DNA of 54,146 bases from Blattamonas nauphoetae (taxonomy: Eukaryota; Preaxostyla; Oxymonadida): NCBI GenBank assembly GCA_033064195.1, contig JARBJD010000425.1:1-54146 (forward strand). The letters are read 5' to 3'. Under the pieces are notes generated by a model. The model worked only from the letters and a program-made list of their open reading frames with translations, made no database searches and had not been told where the DNA came from. Below, piece after piece: positions 42,531 through 54,146 of this stretch. Positions within the stretch are counted from its first letter, which is position 1, and each line of letters opens with the position of its first letter. The translations under genes and the position numbers were made by a program.

Positions 42531-44552
42531 TGAGATGGTCTGACCTACCCGAAATAAGATATAATGTGGGTGGTCTGATCAAAGCGTTTTGTTATGATTA
42601 TCGAAAAGTTCATACGCCTCCTGGTCAATATAACTGCATTTGCCAATGATTGAAACCACGCTCGAATAAGTTGTCACAGGCTTATATGACAATAACTCAG
42701 TCCAATGAATTCCAAAAAGTTCATGTCTATTTCAACTGAGTCAAGATGCGTTTAACATCAAAGATGACTTTAAGCTGTTGATGATTACCTCATTAATGCT
42801 CCATCTCGTTTAAACTGACAGGAGCATTCTGACAACGGAAAGGAATTCAATCCAGAGGAAAGAAAACAGCACCAAGATTTTCAACATAAACCAGCGTTGA
42901 CCAGTCCAGGAGGCGTATTTATGTCAAAGATCCCACGACCCCCATGACATGGATTTAGTCAATCGTGTGACAGGATCGTCCATTGAACCCACAACACCAC
43001 GGGAGGGGTTCCTCATTACCGATCAATGGAAACGAACGACTTCATAATTCGATCCAAGAGCATTCCCGAGCAGCATTGGCTCGTCCTTCGTCATCTGGAT
43101 AGATCAAGTCATAACGGATCTCAGCCTAAGCATTATGGAAACTTTGCTGTTATCGGTTTTTTCTGACAATAAAACCACTTTCTGATCCTGATCGTCGAGA
43201 GGACAAGAACACATATCTCTGAAAGATAGGTGAACCAACAACCGTTTGGAAATTCAGGGTTCAGGCAGTCAATACAGCGGGATCGGAAGGCTGTCGTCAA
43301 AGTAAGGGGAGAAGGTGAGGGTCTACGTTATTCTCCTCGTGCGTCCACCAACTCCAACACTGTCATGGAAGTCACATAAGTGATCACAACCGTTGTATTT
43401 CGTTCATAGGATGGCCTCGGAGATTGATTGGCAATGAGATGCTCGAATTTGTGCGGAAACTCGATCGCCCTCCATCGGCCTCTCTTACAACCAAAGAAAA
43501 CATTGAAACAGGATCGAACGATTTCTTGCTTCTCAGAAAGCAACATGGACCACTTGGGGTGGGAGGAACGCCAGGGAACATCCTTGTTTCAGTTTCAGTT
43601 CTGATTTTTCGCCTTTCGGATAGAGAAGATGGACAGTATGTCCAGCCAAGCACATCCATCGGAAGTACCTCACCGCAATCTTTGCCAAGTTCAAGGCAAG
43701 CTTGTTCGCGATTCTGAATACTCTTTCACAATTGGGCTGACGCGTGAAATGAAAGCTGGTGGTCTGGCTGTCCCACCGAGCCGAACAACGACGAAGGATC
43801 CCTCAGCAGACATCGAAAGGTTATCCAGAACGACCATCACGACCAACAAAGCGATGGATCGTCCTCCCGTTCCCTTCATGACAAGGGGTGTGCTCTTGTG
43901 AAAGATTGCGCTCCAGCGAAGCATCGTGCGTTCAAAGTCAAGCTTTTCAAAGATCCTTACGAAATCACAGATAACGACAATGACTATCCGATTCGAATGT
44001 TCCTCTCTTCCCATTACCTTTCTGGACAAACGAAATCGATTCTAAACGGGAAGAGTGATTGCTCGTGATGTAAATTCACATATGACAACTGCCGCACACG
44101 GACATATGCCCTCGCTTACGTCGAGAATACTAAAGCGTACGAAGGAACTGACTATACTCGTGTGTATCGCGACGCAGAAATTAACGCTGCTTCTCACACA
44201 ATTCACGTCTCTAGGACAGGCCTTTCCAAAAAGTCTCCATAATTTGCGCGAGATCCGGTTACGATCTCCAAATATCGAAAACAGGGATGAAAAGTGGTGG
44301 TGATTTATCATGAATCAAGTGAAGTGACTTAAACCCTCATTCTGTCCCTTTCTAAAGCAGTGCACGGGAAAGAAAAAATGACAGGATTGATCGAGTTTAT
44401 CTTGTGAAAATTGACATAAATCGAGAGCAAAATCTACTTAATACAAAAATGATCAGTTTTCTCCTCTTTTTCTCAATTTTCGAAGGAAGCCTCTTTGCAT
44501 TCAACTCATCCATCTCCATTGATGTCTTCCTCGTCACCAATTCACTTTAGTC

Positions 44553-45245
44553 GTGTGTAAACCACTTTTCTTCTCCATCGACCACCTTCCTAATCAAATA
44601 GCCTGGTTTTTCGATTCTGGCAAAGTATCCCTTCAAGGAATTCACGATCAGAAAACAACAATCGTTCGAAGCATTCCTCCAGTGTTGAGTCTGGCCTTCA
44701 CCTCGACTTCAAACATCAATATGTCGAACATGGTGTCCCATTCAATAAGACACCGTTCTGAATGCATTCAGACAACCTCATCTCTGATCCGTGAATCTCA
44801 ACGCAGTATCCTGAATCGCTGGGAAATTAAACATCAACTGTGGCCAACCAGTTTTGTTGTGTATTCTTTAAAAACTTGGTGTCACAAGCTATCGGAACGA
44901 TTATCGGTACTACCGCAATCCCAACCCTCATCTCACAATTGGACAATGTCTGGAGAGAATGGATTGCACCACCACGTTCATACCATACAACAACACATTC
45001 CCATCATTTTTCAGCTTTATCTTCTGTACAAACCCATACATACTCGTCCAAGGTCCCCACAACTCATCGGATTTCTACTTCATTCTTCACCGGAGTTTTC
45101 TTCTGCGATTGAAGTGATGAATCGGACACCGGATCTTTTACATCGTTCTTTAGTGGAGAAACCCATTTCTCATGTGGAAATACCTGTATTCTCACCCAAA
45201 GTCACCGAAGCGGATTCTGATCCGTGGTCATTCGTTTCTGGCTGA
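44553..45245 (+). CDS. Cargo frame across the hAT3 empty site
   Basis: A 230-codon frame is identical to copy A up to the GATTGAAG site, then continues VMNRTPDLLHRSLVEKPISH and VEIPVFSPKVTEADSDPWSF before a stop. The continuation across the empty site shows what the sequence looked like before hAT3 inserted. A competing frame in the first part (NPNPHLTIGQCLERMDCTTT) is equally protein-like, so the true reading is undecided. Function not recognised. Confidence 0.3.
   Translation: MCKPLFFSIDHLPNQIAWFFDSGKVSLQGIHDQKTTIVRSIPPVLSLAFTSTSNINMSNMVSHSIRHRSECIQTTSSLIRESQRSILNRWEIKHQLWPTSFVVYSLKTWCHKLSERLSVLPQSQPSSHNWTMSGENGLHHHVHTIQQHIPIIFQLYLLYKPIHTRPRSPQLIGFLLHSSPEFSSAIEVMNRTPDLLHRSLVEKPISHVEIPVFSPKVTEADSDPWSFVSG
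45107..45114 (+). other. Empty target site of hAT3
   Basis: A single GATTGAAG joins sequence matching copy A 8612 on the left to sequence matching 10879 on the right. In copy A the same 8 bp are duplicated on both sides of hAT3. Confidence 0.85.
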
Positions 45246-45827
45246 AAGCATGATGAATATTCCACCAATGCATAAACATCGTTGGATACTACCCTCGGAA
45301 CCACGCCAACACTGGAACAACAAAACAAACGGAATCGACAGCTGATCTTCGGCCGAATGTACAACTCGCTGGTGCACGCATACCACAACAATCATCCAAC
45401 ACGACATCAGACCGATCTGACTCCTTCATAAATCTCCACTCGTCGCAGGTTGCACAGAAACGCTGCTTGCACACAATCAACACAGCCATCGAGGAGCGGA
45501 GGAGATGAGAGAAAGAAGCGCACATGATAGTGAAAGAGGCAAGGGAGAACGGACAAGCTTCTGAGTCGGTTTCGAGATTGCTACGAAGGAAAAGGGAAAT
45601 GGAAATCGGATTCTGCCCTTCATTACCGACGTGGAGAAGGACGAGCTAGACAAGGAGAACCAGCTTGGGACTGGGAGATAGTCAAACTCATCGGTCGAAT
45701 CGGCACAAACCACAAATACCCTCACTTCCACAGCATCGCCTCGCCACTCTCATTTATCGCTCGCCCCAGTCCAACTTCAACGAATTCGGCCGCACTACAG
45801 ATGATCGTGCGAATGAGGGTGTTGCAA

Positions 45828-46745
45828 TGAATTGAATCCTTACACGCTCTCTCAATCTCGAGGAACAGAGTGATCACTCATCCACATGCGACAAGTCGAG
45901 GACAATCCAACGAAGGAGGAGGACTGCTCTGAAAGAAGAGGACAGTCATCGATGTGGAAAGATAAAGAACGAATGTACAAAGGAACCTTTCACAATGATG
46001 GACAAATTGTGCCCCAAAATGCACAAGGATGGTGGAGTTGCTATTTTCGGTAGCCATCTCGCTTAGGAGGACGTTTTTGATTTGATTTGTCCTTCATCAC
46101 TCTTATAAGGACTTCTCTCATTTGAACAGGGACTGAGGAACAGATAAAGAGACAAGCGAACGAAGAAGAGGACAAGCGAACGAGAAACAAGCGAAGAAGG
46201 AAGCACATCAAGCGAACTGAAGGATCAAGCGAACGAAGGAAGAGGACAAGCGAACGAAGGAAGAGGTGAACGCGAACTCGAACGAAGGACAAAAGCGACG
46301 AAGTGAGGACAAGCACCGAAGGAAGAGGACAAGCGAACGAAGGAAGAGGACAAGCGAACGAAGAGGACAAGCGAACGAAGGAAGAGGACAAGCGAACGAA
46401 GGAAGAGGACAAGCGAAACGAAGGAAGAACAATATCCGACGATTGAAGGGGAAGGACACGAACGAAGAAGAGGACAAGCGAACGAAGGAGGAGGACACGC
46501 GAACGAAGGAGGAGGACAAGCAACGAAACGAGAACAAGCGAGATGAGAAGAGGACAGCGAACAAAGGAAGACAGAAAAGGAAAAAGGACAAGCGATTTCT
46601 CGAATGAAAGAACTTCGAGACTCCCCTCATCTCCTTCAACGAAAAGTTCAGGTGGAGGAAAAACATTTTATAGTTCTAACCACTCCCAAGTTGATTCACT
46701 TCAGACAGCTTATCACTAAACTCCACTCCACACCGATCGAAGTGA
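45828..46745. other. Mosaic block: hAT3 interior interleaved with minisatellite units
   Basis: Short runs match copy A 9190-10130 in order, for example GGGACTGAGGAACAGATA, AAGCACATCA and GTGAACGCGA. Between them lie 21-bp minisatellite units (GCGAACGAAGGAAGAGGACAA), often replacing the expected bases. Natural recombination rarely alternates on a 10-30 bp scale. No gene in this block should be trusted. Confidence 0.75.
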
Positions 46746-47099
46746 TTGTTCGAAGCGACATCAGTTGCTACTCCTGTCGTCTGGAGATGCATTGCACTGC
46801 CCGACCTCAGGTTTCTCACTCTGCTCGTCAAAACAATACTGGACATCGTCGTCGATAGCTCACTCCTCGACCCAGCTTCGCTGAAGGTCAGTGCTGATCC
46901 GATCGTCCCAGTGGATGTGGGGAAAGACAACTCGAACACGCCCTTAAATCGGAAGCGAACAGCATCTCAACAATCCAATTTAACGTTCCATTTGGGATAC
47001 TCGTCACCACCGCGACGCCGTCTAGCAGGCTGGAGAAGAACCATCAAGAGAAGAGTCAAAGAAGCATATGAGATGACAAAGCGAGAACATGAAGAGTAG
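46746..47099 (+). CDS. Cargo protein C-terminal fragment
   Basis: This frame reads SVATPVVWRCIALPDLRFLT, then VSADPIVPVDVGKDNSNTPL and a basic tail (RTIKRRVKEAYEMTKREHEE) to a stop. The first two thirds also occur in copy A around 12680-12950 and again at about 49230-49495. The basic tail occurs only here. It looks like a genuine C-terminus of a cargo protein. No domain recognised. Confidence 0.4.
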   Translation: MFEATSVATPVVWRCIALPDLRFLTLLVKTILDIVVDSSLLDPASLKVSADPIVPVDVGKDNSNTPLNRKRTASQQSNLTFHLGYSSPPRRRLAGWRRTIKRRVKEAYEMTKREHEE

Positions 47100-47466
47100 G
47101 GAGGGATTTGCATTCATTCGCATTCTGTTTTCATCAGATCCATCATTCATTCCTCATTCTTTGAGATATGCCATTTGTTTGTATGTATCTCGTTCTTTTC
47201 TTGTCTGAACGCAGAAACACAAAAGGTGAGATTCATCTTTCAGACCAACTATGCTGTTCATGATCGATCCCAACTCGTGTATGTGGGCGGAAATATCCTC
47301 TTCACAGGCATTCTGTGGATGCTTTCTTTAATATCATCCCTCAACCACGATTCATTGAGATCGAGCTGTCAAAGCATAATAGATTTTACCAGCGCTGCGA
47401 CGCTAAAATAGGAGACTGGACATTGGACTGGACAATCCACCTCGACTGGACACAGCTTAACAGGTA
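47100..47466. other. Right end of a hAT3-like element, copy B
   Basis: It ends CTTAACAGG followed by GATTGAAG at 47467-47474, as at the right end of hAT3 in copy A. The internal part shares runs with 10500-10870. A frame at 47175-47411 (YAVHDRSQLVYVGGNILFTG) is protein-like. The left end of this element is not present in copy B. Confidence 0.55.
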
Positions 47467-48170
47467 GATTGAAGTGATGATGATCGGACACCGGATCTTT
47501 TCATCGTTCTTTGGTGGAACCCATTTCTCGTGTGGAAATACCTGTATTCTCACCCAAAGTCACCGAAGCGGATTCTGATCCGTGGTCATTCGTTTCTGGC
47601 AAAGCATGATGAATATTCCACCAATGCATAAACATCGTTGGATACTACCCTCGGAACCGCCAACACTGGAACAACAAAACAAACGGAATCGACAGCTGAT
47701 CTTCGGCCGAAGATGCTCCTGGTGCGCATACCACAACAATCATCAACACGACATCAGACCGATCTGACTCCTTCATAAATCTCCACTCGTCGCAGGTTGC
47801 ACAGAAACGCTGCTTGCACACAATCAACACAGCCATCGAGGGCGGAGGAGATAGAGAAAGCGCACATGATTGAAAGAGGCAGGGGAGAACGGACAAACTT
47901 CAGGTCGGTTTCGAGATTGCTACGAAGGAGAAGGCTGAAATGGAAATCGGTTCTGCCCTTCATTACCGACGTGGAGGAGGGACGAGCTAGACAAGGAGAA
48001 CCAGCTTGGGACTGGGAGATAGTCAAACTCATCGGTCGAATCGGCACAAACCACAAATACCCTCACTTCCACAGCATCGCCTCGCCACTCTCATCATTTA
48101 TCGCTCGCCCCAGTCCAACTTCAGATTCGGCCGCACTACAGATGATCGTGCGAATGAGGGTGTTGCAACG
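47467..48170 (+). repeat. Second copy-B instance of the segment 10871-11600
   Basis: The same ~0.7 kb already appears at 45107-45827. This one follows a hAT3-like right end and leads into the minisatellite, as copy A does; the first follows the empty site and leads into the mosaic block. They look like filled and empty alleles placed in series. Confidence 0.75.
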
Positions 48171-48179
48171 AAGGAAGAG

Positions 48180-49090
48180 ATTATACGACGGAGGACGAGA
48201 ACAAGCGAGCGAGGAAGAGGGCAAGGAAGCGAACGAAGGGAGGACAAGCGAACGAAGGGAGGAGGAGGACATGCGAACGAAGGAGGAGGACAAACGAACG
48301 AAGGAGGAGGACAGCGATCGAAGAAGGAAGAGGACAAGCGAACGAAGGGAAGAGGACAAGCGAACGATGGAGGAGGACAAGCGAACGAAGGAGGAGGACA
48401 AGCGAACGAAGGAAGAGGACAAGCGAACGAAGGAGGAGGACAAGCGAACGAAGGAGGAGGACAAGCGAACGAAGGAACAGGACATGCAGACGAAGGACGA
48501 AACAAGCGAGATGAGGAAGAGGACAAGCGAACGAAGGAAGAGGACAAGCAGACGAAGGAAGAGGACAAGCGAACGAAGGGAGAAACCAAGCGAACGAAGG
48601 AAGAGGACAAGCGAACGAAGGGAAGAGGACAAGCGAACGAAGGAAGAGGACAAGCGAACGAAGGGGAAGAGGACAAAACGAAGGAGGAGGACAAGCGAAC
48701 GAAGGGAGAAGGGAGGAACGATGGAAGAGGACAAGCGAACGAAGGAAGAGGACAAGCGAACGGAGAGGACAAACGAACGAAGGAAGAGGACAAGCGAACG
48801 AAGGAAGAGGACAAGCGAACGGAAGGAAGAGGGAGGGACAAAGCGAAGAGGACAAGCGAACGAAGAAGGAGAGGACAAGCGAACGAAGGAGGAGGACACG
48901 CAGACGAAGGAGGACAAAACGAACGAAGGACGAGAACAAGCGAGATGAGGAAGAGGACAAGCGAACGAAGGAAGAGGACAAGCGAACGAAGGGAAGAGGA
49001 CAAGCGAACGAAGGACGAGAACAAGCGAGATGAGGAAGAGGACAAGCGAACGAAGGAAGAGGACAAGCGAACGAAGAAGAGGACAAACAA
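48180..49090 (+). repeat. 21-bp minisatellite, copy B
   Basis: Counterpart of 11626-12519. Units are the same, but many carry one- or two-base gains and losses, so no frame stays KRTKEED throughout. The copy-A array is perfectly in phase, so the irregularity here is probably consensus error. Confidence 0.8.
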
Positions 49091-49099
49091 GCAGAAGAA

Positions 49100-51640
49100 A
49101 GCAACAAACTATTAGAATACGAGAACAAACGATCGGACCATTTCTCGAACCACTGCCGTACAGGCAACTACTATCAGTTCCAAAATCCTATCTAACCCAC
49201 CGAGGTAGAAGTTTCGATTGCGAAGCGACACATCAGTTGCTACTCCTGTCGTCTGGAGATGCATTGCGCCGACCTGCGTCGAGGCTCTCCTTCCTCGCTC
49301 GACACCTAACAGCTACTGGACATCGTCGTCGAGTAGCTCACTCCTCTTCGACCAGCTTCGCTGAAGGTCAGTGCTGATCCGATCGTCCCAGTGGATGTGG
49401 GGAAAGACAACTCGAACACGCCCTTAAATCGGAAGCGAACAGCATCTCAACAATCAATTTAACGTTCCATTTGGGATACTCGTCACCACCGCGATTCACG
49501 GGCTCTTCCAAGCTGAGCAGGCCATCGGATGGGAAGATCGGATCAAAAGATCATAGCGACAAGACACATCCACCCGTCCTCAATCAAAGGAAGTAGATGA
49601 CAGACTTTATGGTCCTCTATCGAATGCTCTTTGAGTTTCTTTTGATGTTGATTGAATTCACATTGTTTTCTCCAACGCTTTCCTCATCTCAAGTTGTATG
49701 AATTTGATTGAAATGCCGTATTTCAGACATTCTCTCTGGAACGATGAGTATCGACTTAAAATCAGAAGTATGGTCGGATCTCATCTTCGAACAACTGAAA
49801 CAAGTCATCCACACAGCATATCATGTGTCGCAGTAGAGATGTGCATCACCGAGCACTTGATTTCACAAAATAACAGTCGTTGGACGCCAATTTCCTCACA
49901 GTTCGTTACTTAAGTTTCATGACATCTTCACGCATTTTTACTCTTTTCTTCACTAAATCTTCCTTCTCATCATTCGATCTTTTCTCGCAGCATAGATCCA
50001 CCAGCTACAAGCCAACAAGAAACAAAGTGGAATAAATTGTACTCGGTGTTCTGCGACACTGGTCAAGAGTGACTATCTTAACCAATGACGCCTAAAGATC
50101 TTTTGCATCTGTGTCAGGGAATAAAATTGAAGACCATCTGTTTTCTGAGGTACTGACAGACATGGACCTTACCATCATCCATGCCGCTCAATCCCTCCCC
50201 GAGCTCACAGACTTCATCAGATTGTTCAAAGAAACAATGAAGACAGACTGCCTTTAAACAATTGTTGCGATTTGGGACGATCTGCTCAGTGTGACGTCAA
50301 GACTTGTACAAAGTTACCGATGCGAATCTGTCTGTCATCATTCCTGACAAAACATGGGTAGGCTTTGACTGGGTCGACAGCAAAGCACTATTGACTTCAT
50401 ACTTCGTTTTTCATCCAACTAATCGACGTTCACCTCAAATTGTCGAAGTTGTGGAACCAATCACACAAGACTAGAAAGGCGTCTCAACAGGCGTTTTCAA
50501 GGTGCCGGTCGAATCTTCTGTAAAACAGATTGACGCCACCTTTCAATTTGCACTTTTACCAAGGCGGAGTGTCTCCCGTCTCAGATGCATCGTTCTCTGC
50601 TGCTCCTCTTCGCACCAAAATCGTCTTAAATTGTTGTACTCTTATTTGGAAGGATCATCATCTTCTGCAAAAATAATTGATACCTTGGTCGGAACCAATC
50701 AGGATCATCTCTATCTTGGCGATCATCAATTTTTACAAATGCAACAGGCTCAGCCTTATCTCTTTCGCAATTCTCATCTGGAGTTCTTCCAACATTCAAT
50801 CTGCTTGATGTTGGATTGGGAACGAGGACCCTTCACCACTCGAACGCGCACTCGCACAACTTCTCAACGGAACAGGAGTCAGATTGTCGCAATTTTTTCT
50901 ATGCGTTTTCGTGAGATAAGAACGATATCTCCTTCACCTATGTCCTTCGTTCATCGTTCACTGGCTTCCTAAGCTTCAGAAAACAAAGCCACCCTAAACA
51001 AGCAGCTGCTCGGCTCTGGATTCGATGTTTCATCGTCTCTCTCACCCCATACTCCCTGTCCACATCCTCCCTTTCCCAGTTCAATTTCTTCCATCACCCA
51101 CCCTCTCGACCACTCCTCCCCAACTTCGCCCTTTCACCAAACATCTTCATTTCCGATTGAAAAATCTCTCCATTGGTCGAGATATATCGTATTATCGGAC
51201 TCGGAAGTTCAATTTCTCTAAGTGCGTCCTATTAGTCACTTCTGGAGGTCAGATGCCCACCCAGTTCGTGAACACATCTCCACAACCAGGAAGCAGATCA
51301 CGGGACGTCTCAATCAACGTGGATCACTCTATATACCCATTAACTGTTTGTTTCCCATCTGTGTGTGGAATTTACCTTCCTCAGGAGAATGGCAACCACA
51401 TCCTTGAGACTGCCCTCCTCCTCGTCTTGAGGTCATATACTCAGTTGATTTTTCAATGGACATTATCTTATGTTGGAGATATCAAAACTATGATGAGTTG
51501 AAGTGTCATTTCCAACTCGACCACTTCATCTTCGAATATTCACCAATGTGGACTCCCGTCGTCACTCCGTCAACACCTGTTCACCAATGCTGTCATATAC
51601 AGCAAACACATATCATCAAGAGGATCATGCCGGAGTGAAC
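49100..51640 (+). CDS. Cargo region, copy B (fragmentary)
   Basis: Follows copy A 12530-15170 with many single-base deletions. The same protein-like pieces recur: WSDLIFEQLKQVIHTAYHVS near 49770, FKVPVESSVKQIDATFQ near 50500 and CVLLVTSGGQMPTQFV near 51225. The TAA and TAG seen in copy A at 13767 and 13989 are also present (about 50255 and 50473). Frames are less continuous than in copy A, so copy A is the better guide. Function not recognised. Confidence 0.3.
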
Positions 51641-51766
51641 GAGTTTGGAACCATCTTGAACCGAAACTCGCCGCTCAAGCTTGTCCGTAAACGAACACGG
51701 AACCCACATCAACCATTTCAACAGAAAGTAATGTCAGGAGTCAGAACAGAAGGAACAGATATTACA

Positions 51767-51958
51767 AGTTGTGGGATGGGGAGGATAGCTGCGAAAGTTG
51801 TGGGATGGGGAGGATAGCTGCGAAAGTTGTGGGATGGGGAGGATAGCTGCGAAAGTTGTGGGATGGGGAGGATAGCTGCGAAAGTTGTGGGATGGGGAGG
51901 ATAGCTGCGAAAAGTTGTGGGATGGGGAGGATAGCTGCAACAAGTGTGGGATGGGGAG
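51767..51958 (+). repeat. 29/30-bp tandem repeat, copy B
   Basis: Counterpart of 15300-15490 with seven units. Most have a 29-bp period because the A-run is GCGAAAG rather than GCGAAAAG. Confidence 0.85.
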
Positions 51959-52169
51959 GCCGAGATAGCTCGACGTGTTGATACAGGAGACAAGAGAACA
52001 GGGAGAGACTGGAAAGAAGATGAAGTGATCTTGAAATCAAATTTGTCTGTTCTGAAAAGGAGAGTTTGTTTGTTCAGGAAGATGCCTCTTCCTCAAGTAT
52101 GTTCAGTGCCTTTCCGAGGGCATTGGTCAACTCAGATAGTTGATCTGTTCGTTCTTCCTTCATTTTTCT

Positions 52170-52875
52170 TTCTTGTTTAGGATTTCCTGATTCAATCCGG
52201 ATTGCCCTCACTTCAATTCGGGATGACGAATGGATGAATGGAGATGGAAGGAGAGTTGTTCGATTGGGTTTCCATGTGTGAGACTCGATTGTCGAGATCT
52301 GCACAGTGGACAAGTTCTGTCCCGACATTGAATGTGGAATGAACGGTGGAGATGGAATCGATGGAACAGATATCGGAGGAAGAGAACATGATGGATTGGA
52401 GTTTGTTTCGCTCTGGAATATGGTTGATATCGTGGACGTGGATACTTGTGACAGTACTGCGTGAAAAGTATTCAATTCCTCTTCAGAAAGGGATGGTTTA
52501 CTGTTTGCAACGATTACACTCTGCATTGCGAGAGCTTCGGAGGACAAATGGGATCGGAATGGTGTCTTGGTTCTTGTGGTTTGGCTGAAACCTCGTTCAG
52601 GCAGAACGATGTTAGTTGAACAAGCAAGGCAATCTTCGTCAGAGTGAAAATTCGGGGATAGAGCTGTTGATTGGTCTGGGATTGAAGAAAGACTGCAACT
52701 CGATGATGGGTACTCAGAGGAAGGGACTGGCGAGTTGATGATCATTTCCTTGAACGAGATGGAACTCCGATTTGATAGTTGGGAGTTGGATTAGACTGAC
52801 GGCGGACTTGTATCGTTCAGAAGAGAAGCCTCTTTCGATGGCTTTCTCTTACGATCAAAGAGCCAAAGAGATAGA
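52170..52875 (-). pseudogene. hAT1 transposase C-terminal part, copy B
   Basis: Contains the same ERGFSQTTRTKTPFRS block as 15700-16433. It has extra small deletions versus copy A upstream of it (for example near 52722 and 52830) and within the Ser/Pro-rich tail. The frame is broken in several places. hAT2 joins on the right at 52876, at the same position as in copy A. Confidence 0.7.
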
Positions 52876-54146
52876 TAGGCATGGGCAACAGTCAGTCAAA
52901 GAGACCGAGCCCAGTCACCAAAATGAATCGAGTCAGTGACTCACATAAGACAAATTCAAGAGGAATCAGACCCAAAACGCTCCCTTTTCAATTTAACATC
53001 ACTTCTTGATTGATCATCACCTTGTTTTCTTGGTTTTCTTTCTCAAAAGACGTTCACAATCTCCTTCTCTTTCAATCGCTTTTTATGGTTTATCTTTCAC
53101 ATTTCACACTATTTTTAGAAATAGACTCATTTTCAGATGAATCAAACGAATTTAGCCACAAGTCATCACTTCACCCCTTACTTTGAAGTCACTTTGAGTC
53201 ACTGATCCGCCCATGCAATCATGCAAATAGTCACCAGACTGACTGGACTGTCCGATCTCCTTTTCAACTGATACTCAGCGCGTGCATTGATCAGGTTTGG
53301 AATTCATTATTTTTTACGTTTTTCGCTATTTGACAAAGGGACACCGATTTTGACAATCAGGAATCGCACACCAAACTGATGATCCGTATAGATAATAAGG
53401 GTAACACTATCATTTGATACTTCTGTATGCTATCTTGATCTGCATTAGTCATGTTTGATTCTCAGAACATCTCCAGTCTCTCTTCTTGACCCAGCAACAG
53501 AGCACCGTCTCACTCGTAACTATTGACAGTATTGTGTCCTCAACAATCTCAAGGTTGCTCAACAAAGTATTTTAATGAGAATATTGACAATATTCTCTGC
53601 TCAGTCAACGTATCTCACTCAATATTGACAGTGATTGAACTCAACCAAAGATCTCGACAAAATCTTGACTCATGTCAACATCGTTCCTCATTTCTCAACA
53701 AGAAATGGTATACTGTGAAAACTTTTGTGGTTCCTTCGATGCCCATCTTTTTGCATCTTTCTTTCTTCAATGACCCATTCAGTTTGATCTTCGCGGTTTC
53801 TCCTAATGTACCCTTAATTGCAGCTTTTGTTCATCCTTTTCTCGACTTCTTCGTCTCTCATCTTTCTCTCTTCATAGTCTCACAAGCTTCGCCAGGCACT
53901 CCACCATTTCTATCATTGTATGATGAGGAAGAGATTGCCGTTGATGGAAGAATACAGCTCACTCTTTTCCCAAACATGACCCCTCTGAAAATAACATCCT
54001 CTTCCCTCGCAACGTGTCCCTCATCAACACTGAACGATCAGGTGGGAAAAATGTCATGATTACTTGTAGACGGTTCATCCCATTTGTTCCAACGAAAGTG
54101 TATTCTGATTATTACAAACCATCACTCTTCATTTCATGTGCAGACA
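52876..54146. mobile_element. hAT2, copy B (right end beyond the window)
   Basis: It starts TAGGCATGGGCAACAGTCAG after a slightly shortened target sequence. It matches 16434-17742 to the end of the window. The exon-like stretch at about 53880-54042 is better preserved here than in copy A. Confidence 0.8.

Larger units (their letters stand above)
36504..54146 (+). repeat. Long direct repeat, copy B
   Basis: Counterpart of 1-17742. It reads almost perfectly in the serpin, the surface gene (38.66-42.39 kb) and 43.56-45.11 kb. From 45.1 to 49.5 kb it is rearranged, and from 49.5 kb to the window end it differs from copy A by frequent one-base losses. Confidence 0.95.
42513..54146. mobile_element. 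TIR element, copy B (right end beyond the window)
   Basis: The inverted-repeat sequence at 42513-42579 is the same left end as at 5974-6044, at the same host position. The first ~30 bp, at the host junction, differ and look like a mixture of the flank and the TIR (AGATGGTCTG occurs twice). The nested hAT1 starts at 44217. Confidence 0.75.
44217..54146 (-). mobile_element. hAT1, copy B (right end beyond the window)
   Basis: The target duplication CTCTAGGA is at 44209-44216, followed by the same CAGGCCTTTCCAAAAA end. Cargo, minisatellites and transposase C-terminal part follow in the same order as copy A. hAT2 interrupts from 52876 on. Confidence 0.85.

Overview
The window looks like genomic DNA of a metamonad flagellate, most likely an oxymonad of the Blattamonas kind. 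The support is a very large secreted beta-helix protein that ends in a membrane-anchored degenerate kinase domain, a serpin with short (51-136 nt) spliceosomal introns, and many transposons. This is family-level recognition, not a database match. No rRNA, tRNA or CRISPR array was seen.

The window holds the same ~17.7-kb segment twice in direct orientation: copy A at 1-17742 and copy B at 36504-54146, offset ~36.5 kb. Each copy starts with a serpin on the minus strand, then a divergent large surface-protein gene on the plus strand, then a nest of transposons. The serpin can be read through only in copy B, as five exons giving 419 codons plus stop. Copy A differs from it by small indels, mostly in homopolymers. 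Long blocks of the copies are identical (about 2.2-5.86 kb and 7.06-8.62 kb), while other blocks of copy B carry frequent one-base losses. The pair may be two haplotypes laid end to end, an unpolished repeat, or a very young duplication.

The surface-protein gene of copy A can be followed through its insertions: the 5' part at 2061-5959, a short piece at 25413-25485, and the 3' part at 34302-35663. The first gap is filled by a terminal-inverted-repeat (TIR) element (~5960-25412, 71-bp perfect TIRs). Inside it sits a 14.5-kb hAT transposon (7723-22188, 8-bp target duplication CTCTAGGA). That hAT has a second hAT in its transposase gene (16434-20525, target duplication AAGATAGA) and a third hAT-like element (8621-10870, target duplication GATTGAAG). 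The third element has a clean empty site in copy B. The second gap holds a DIRS-like tyrosine-recombinase retroelement (25484-34301) with inverted end repeats, an internal complementary region and no target duplication. This retroelement in turn carries ~4 kb of foreign DNA with a leucine-rich-repeat gene fragment.

The hAT elements carry long non-transposase stretches: a ~0.9-kb 21-bp minisatellite, another 30-bp tandem array, and spliced-looking plus-strand coding pieces of unknown function. Copy B between 45.1 and 49.5 kb is scrambled. A segment occurs twice and one block alternates between two different sequences, which looks like a blended assembly consensus. Coding claims there should be read with care.
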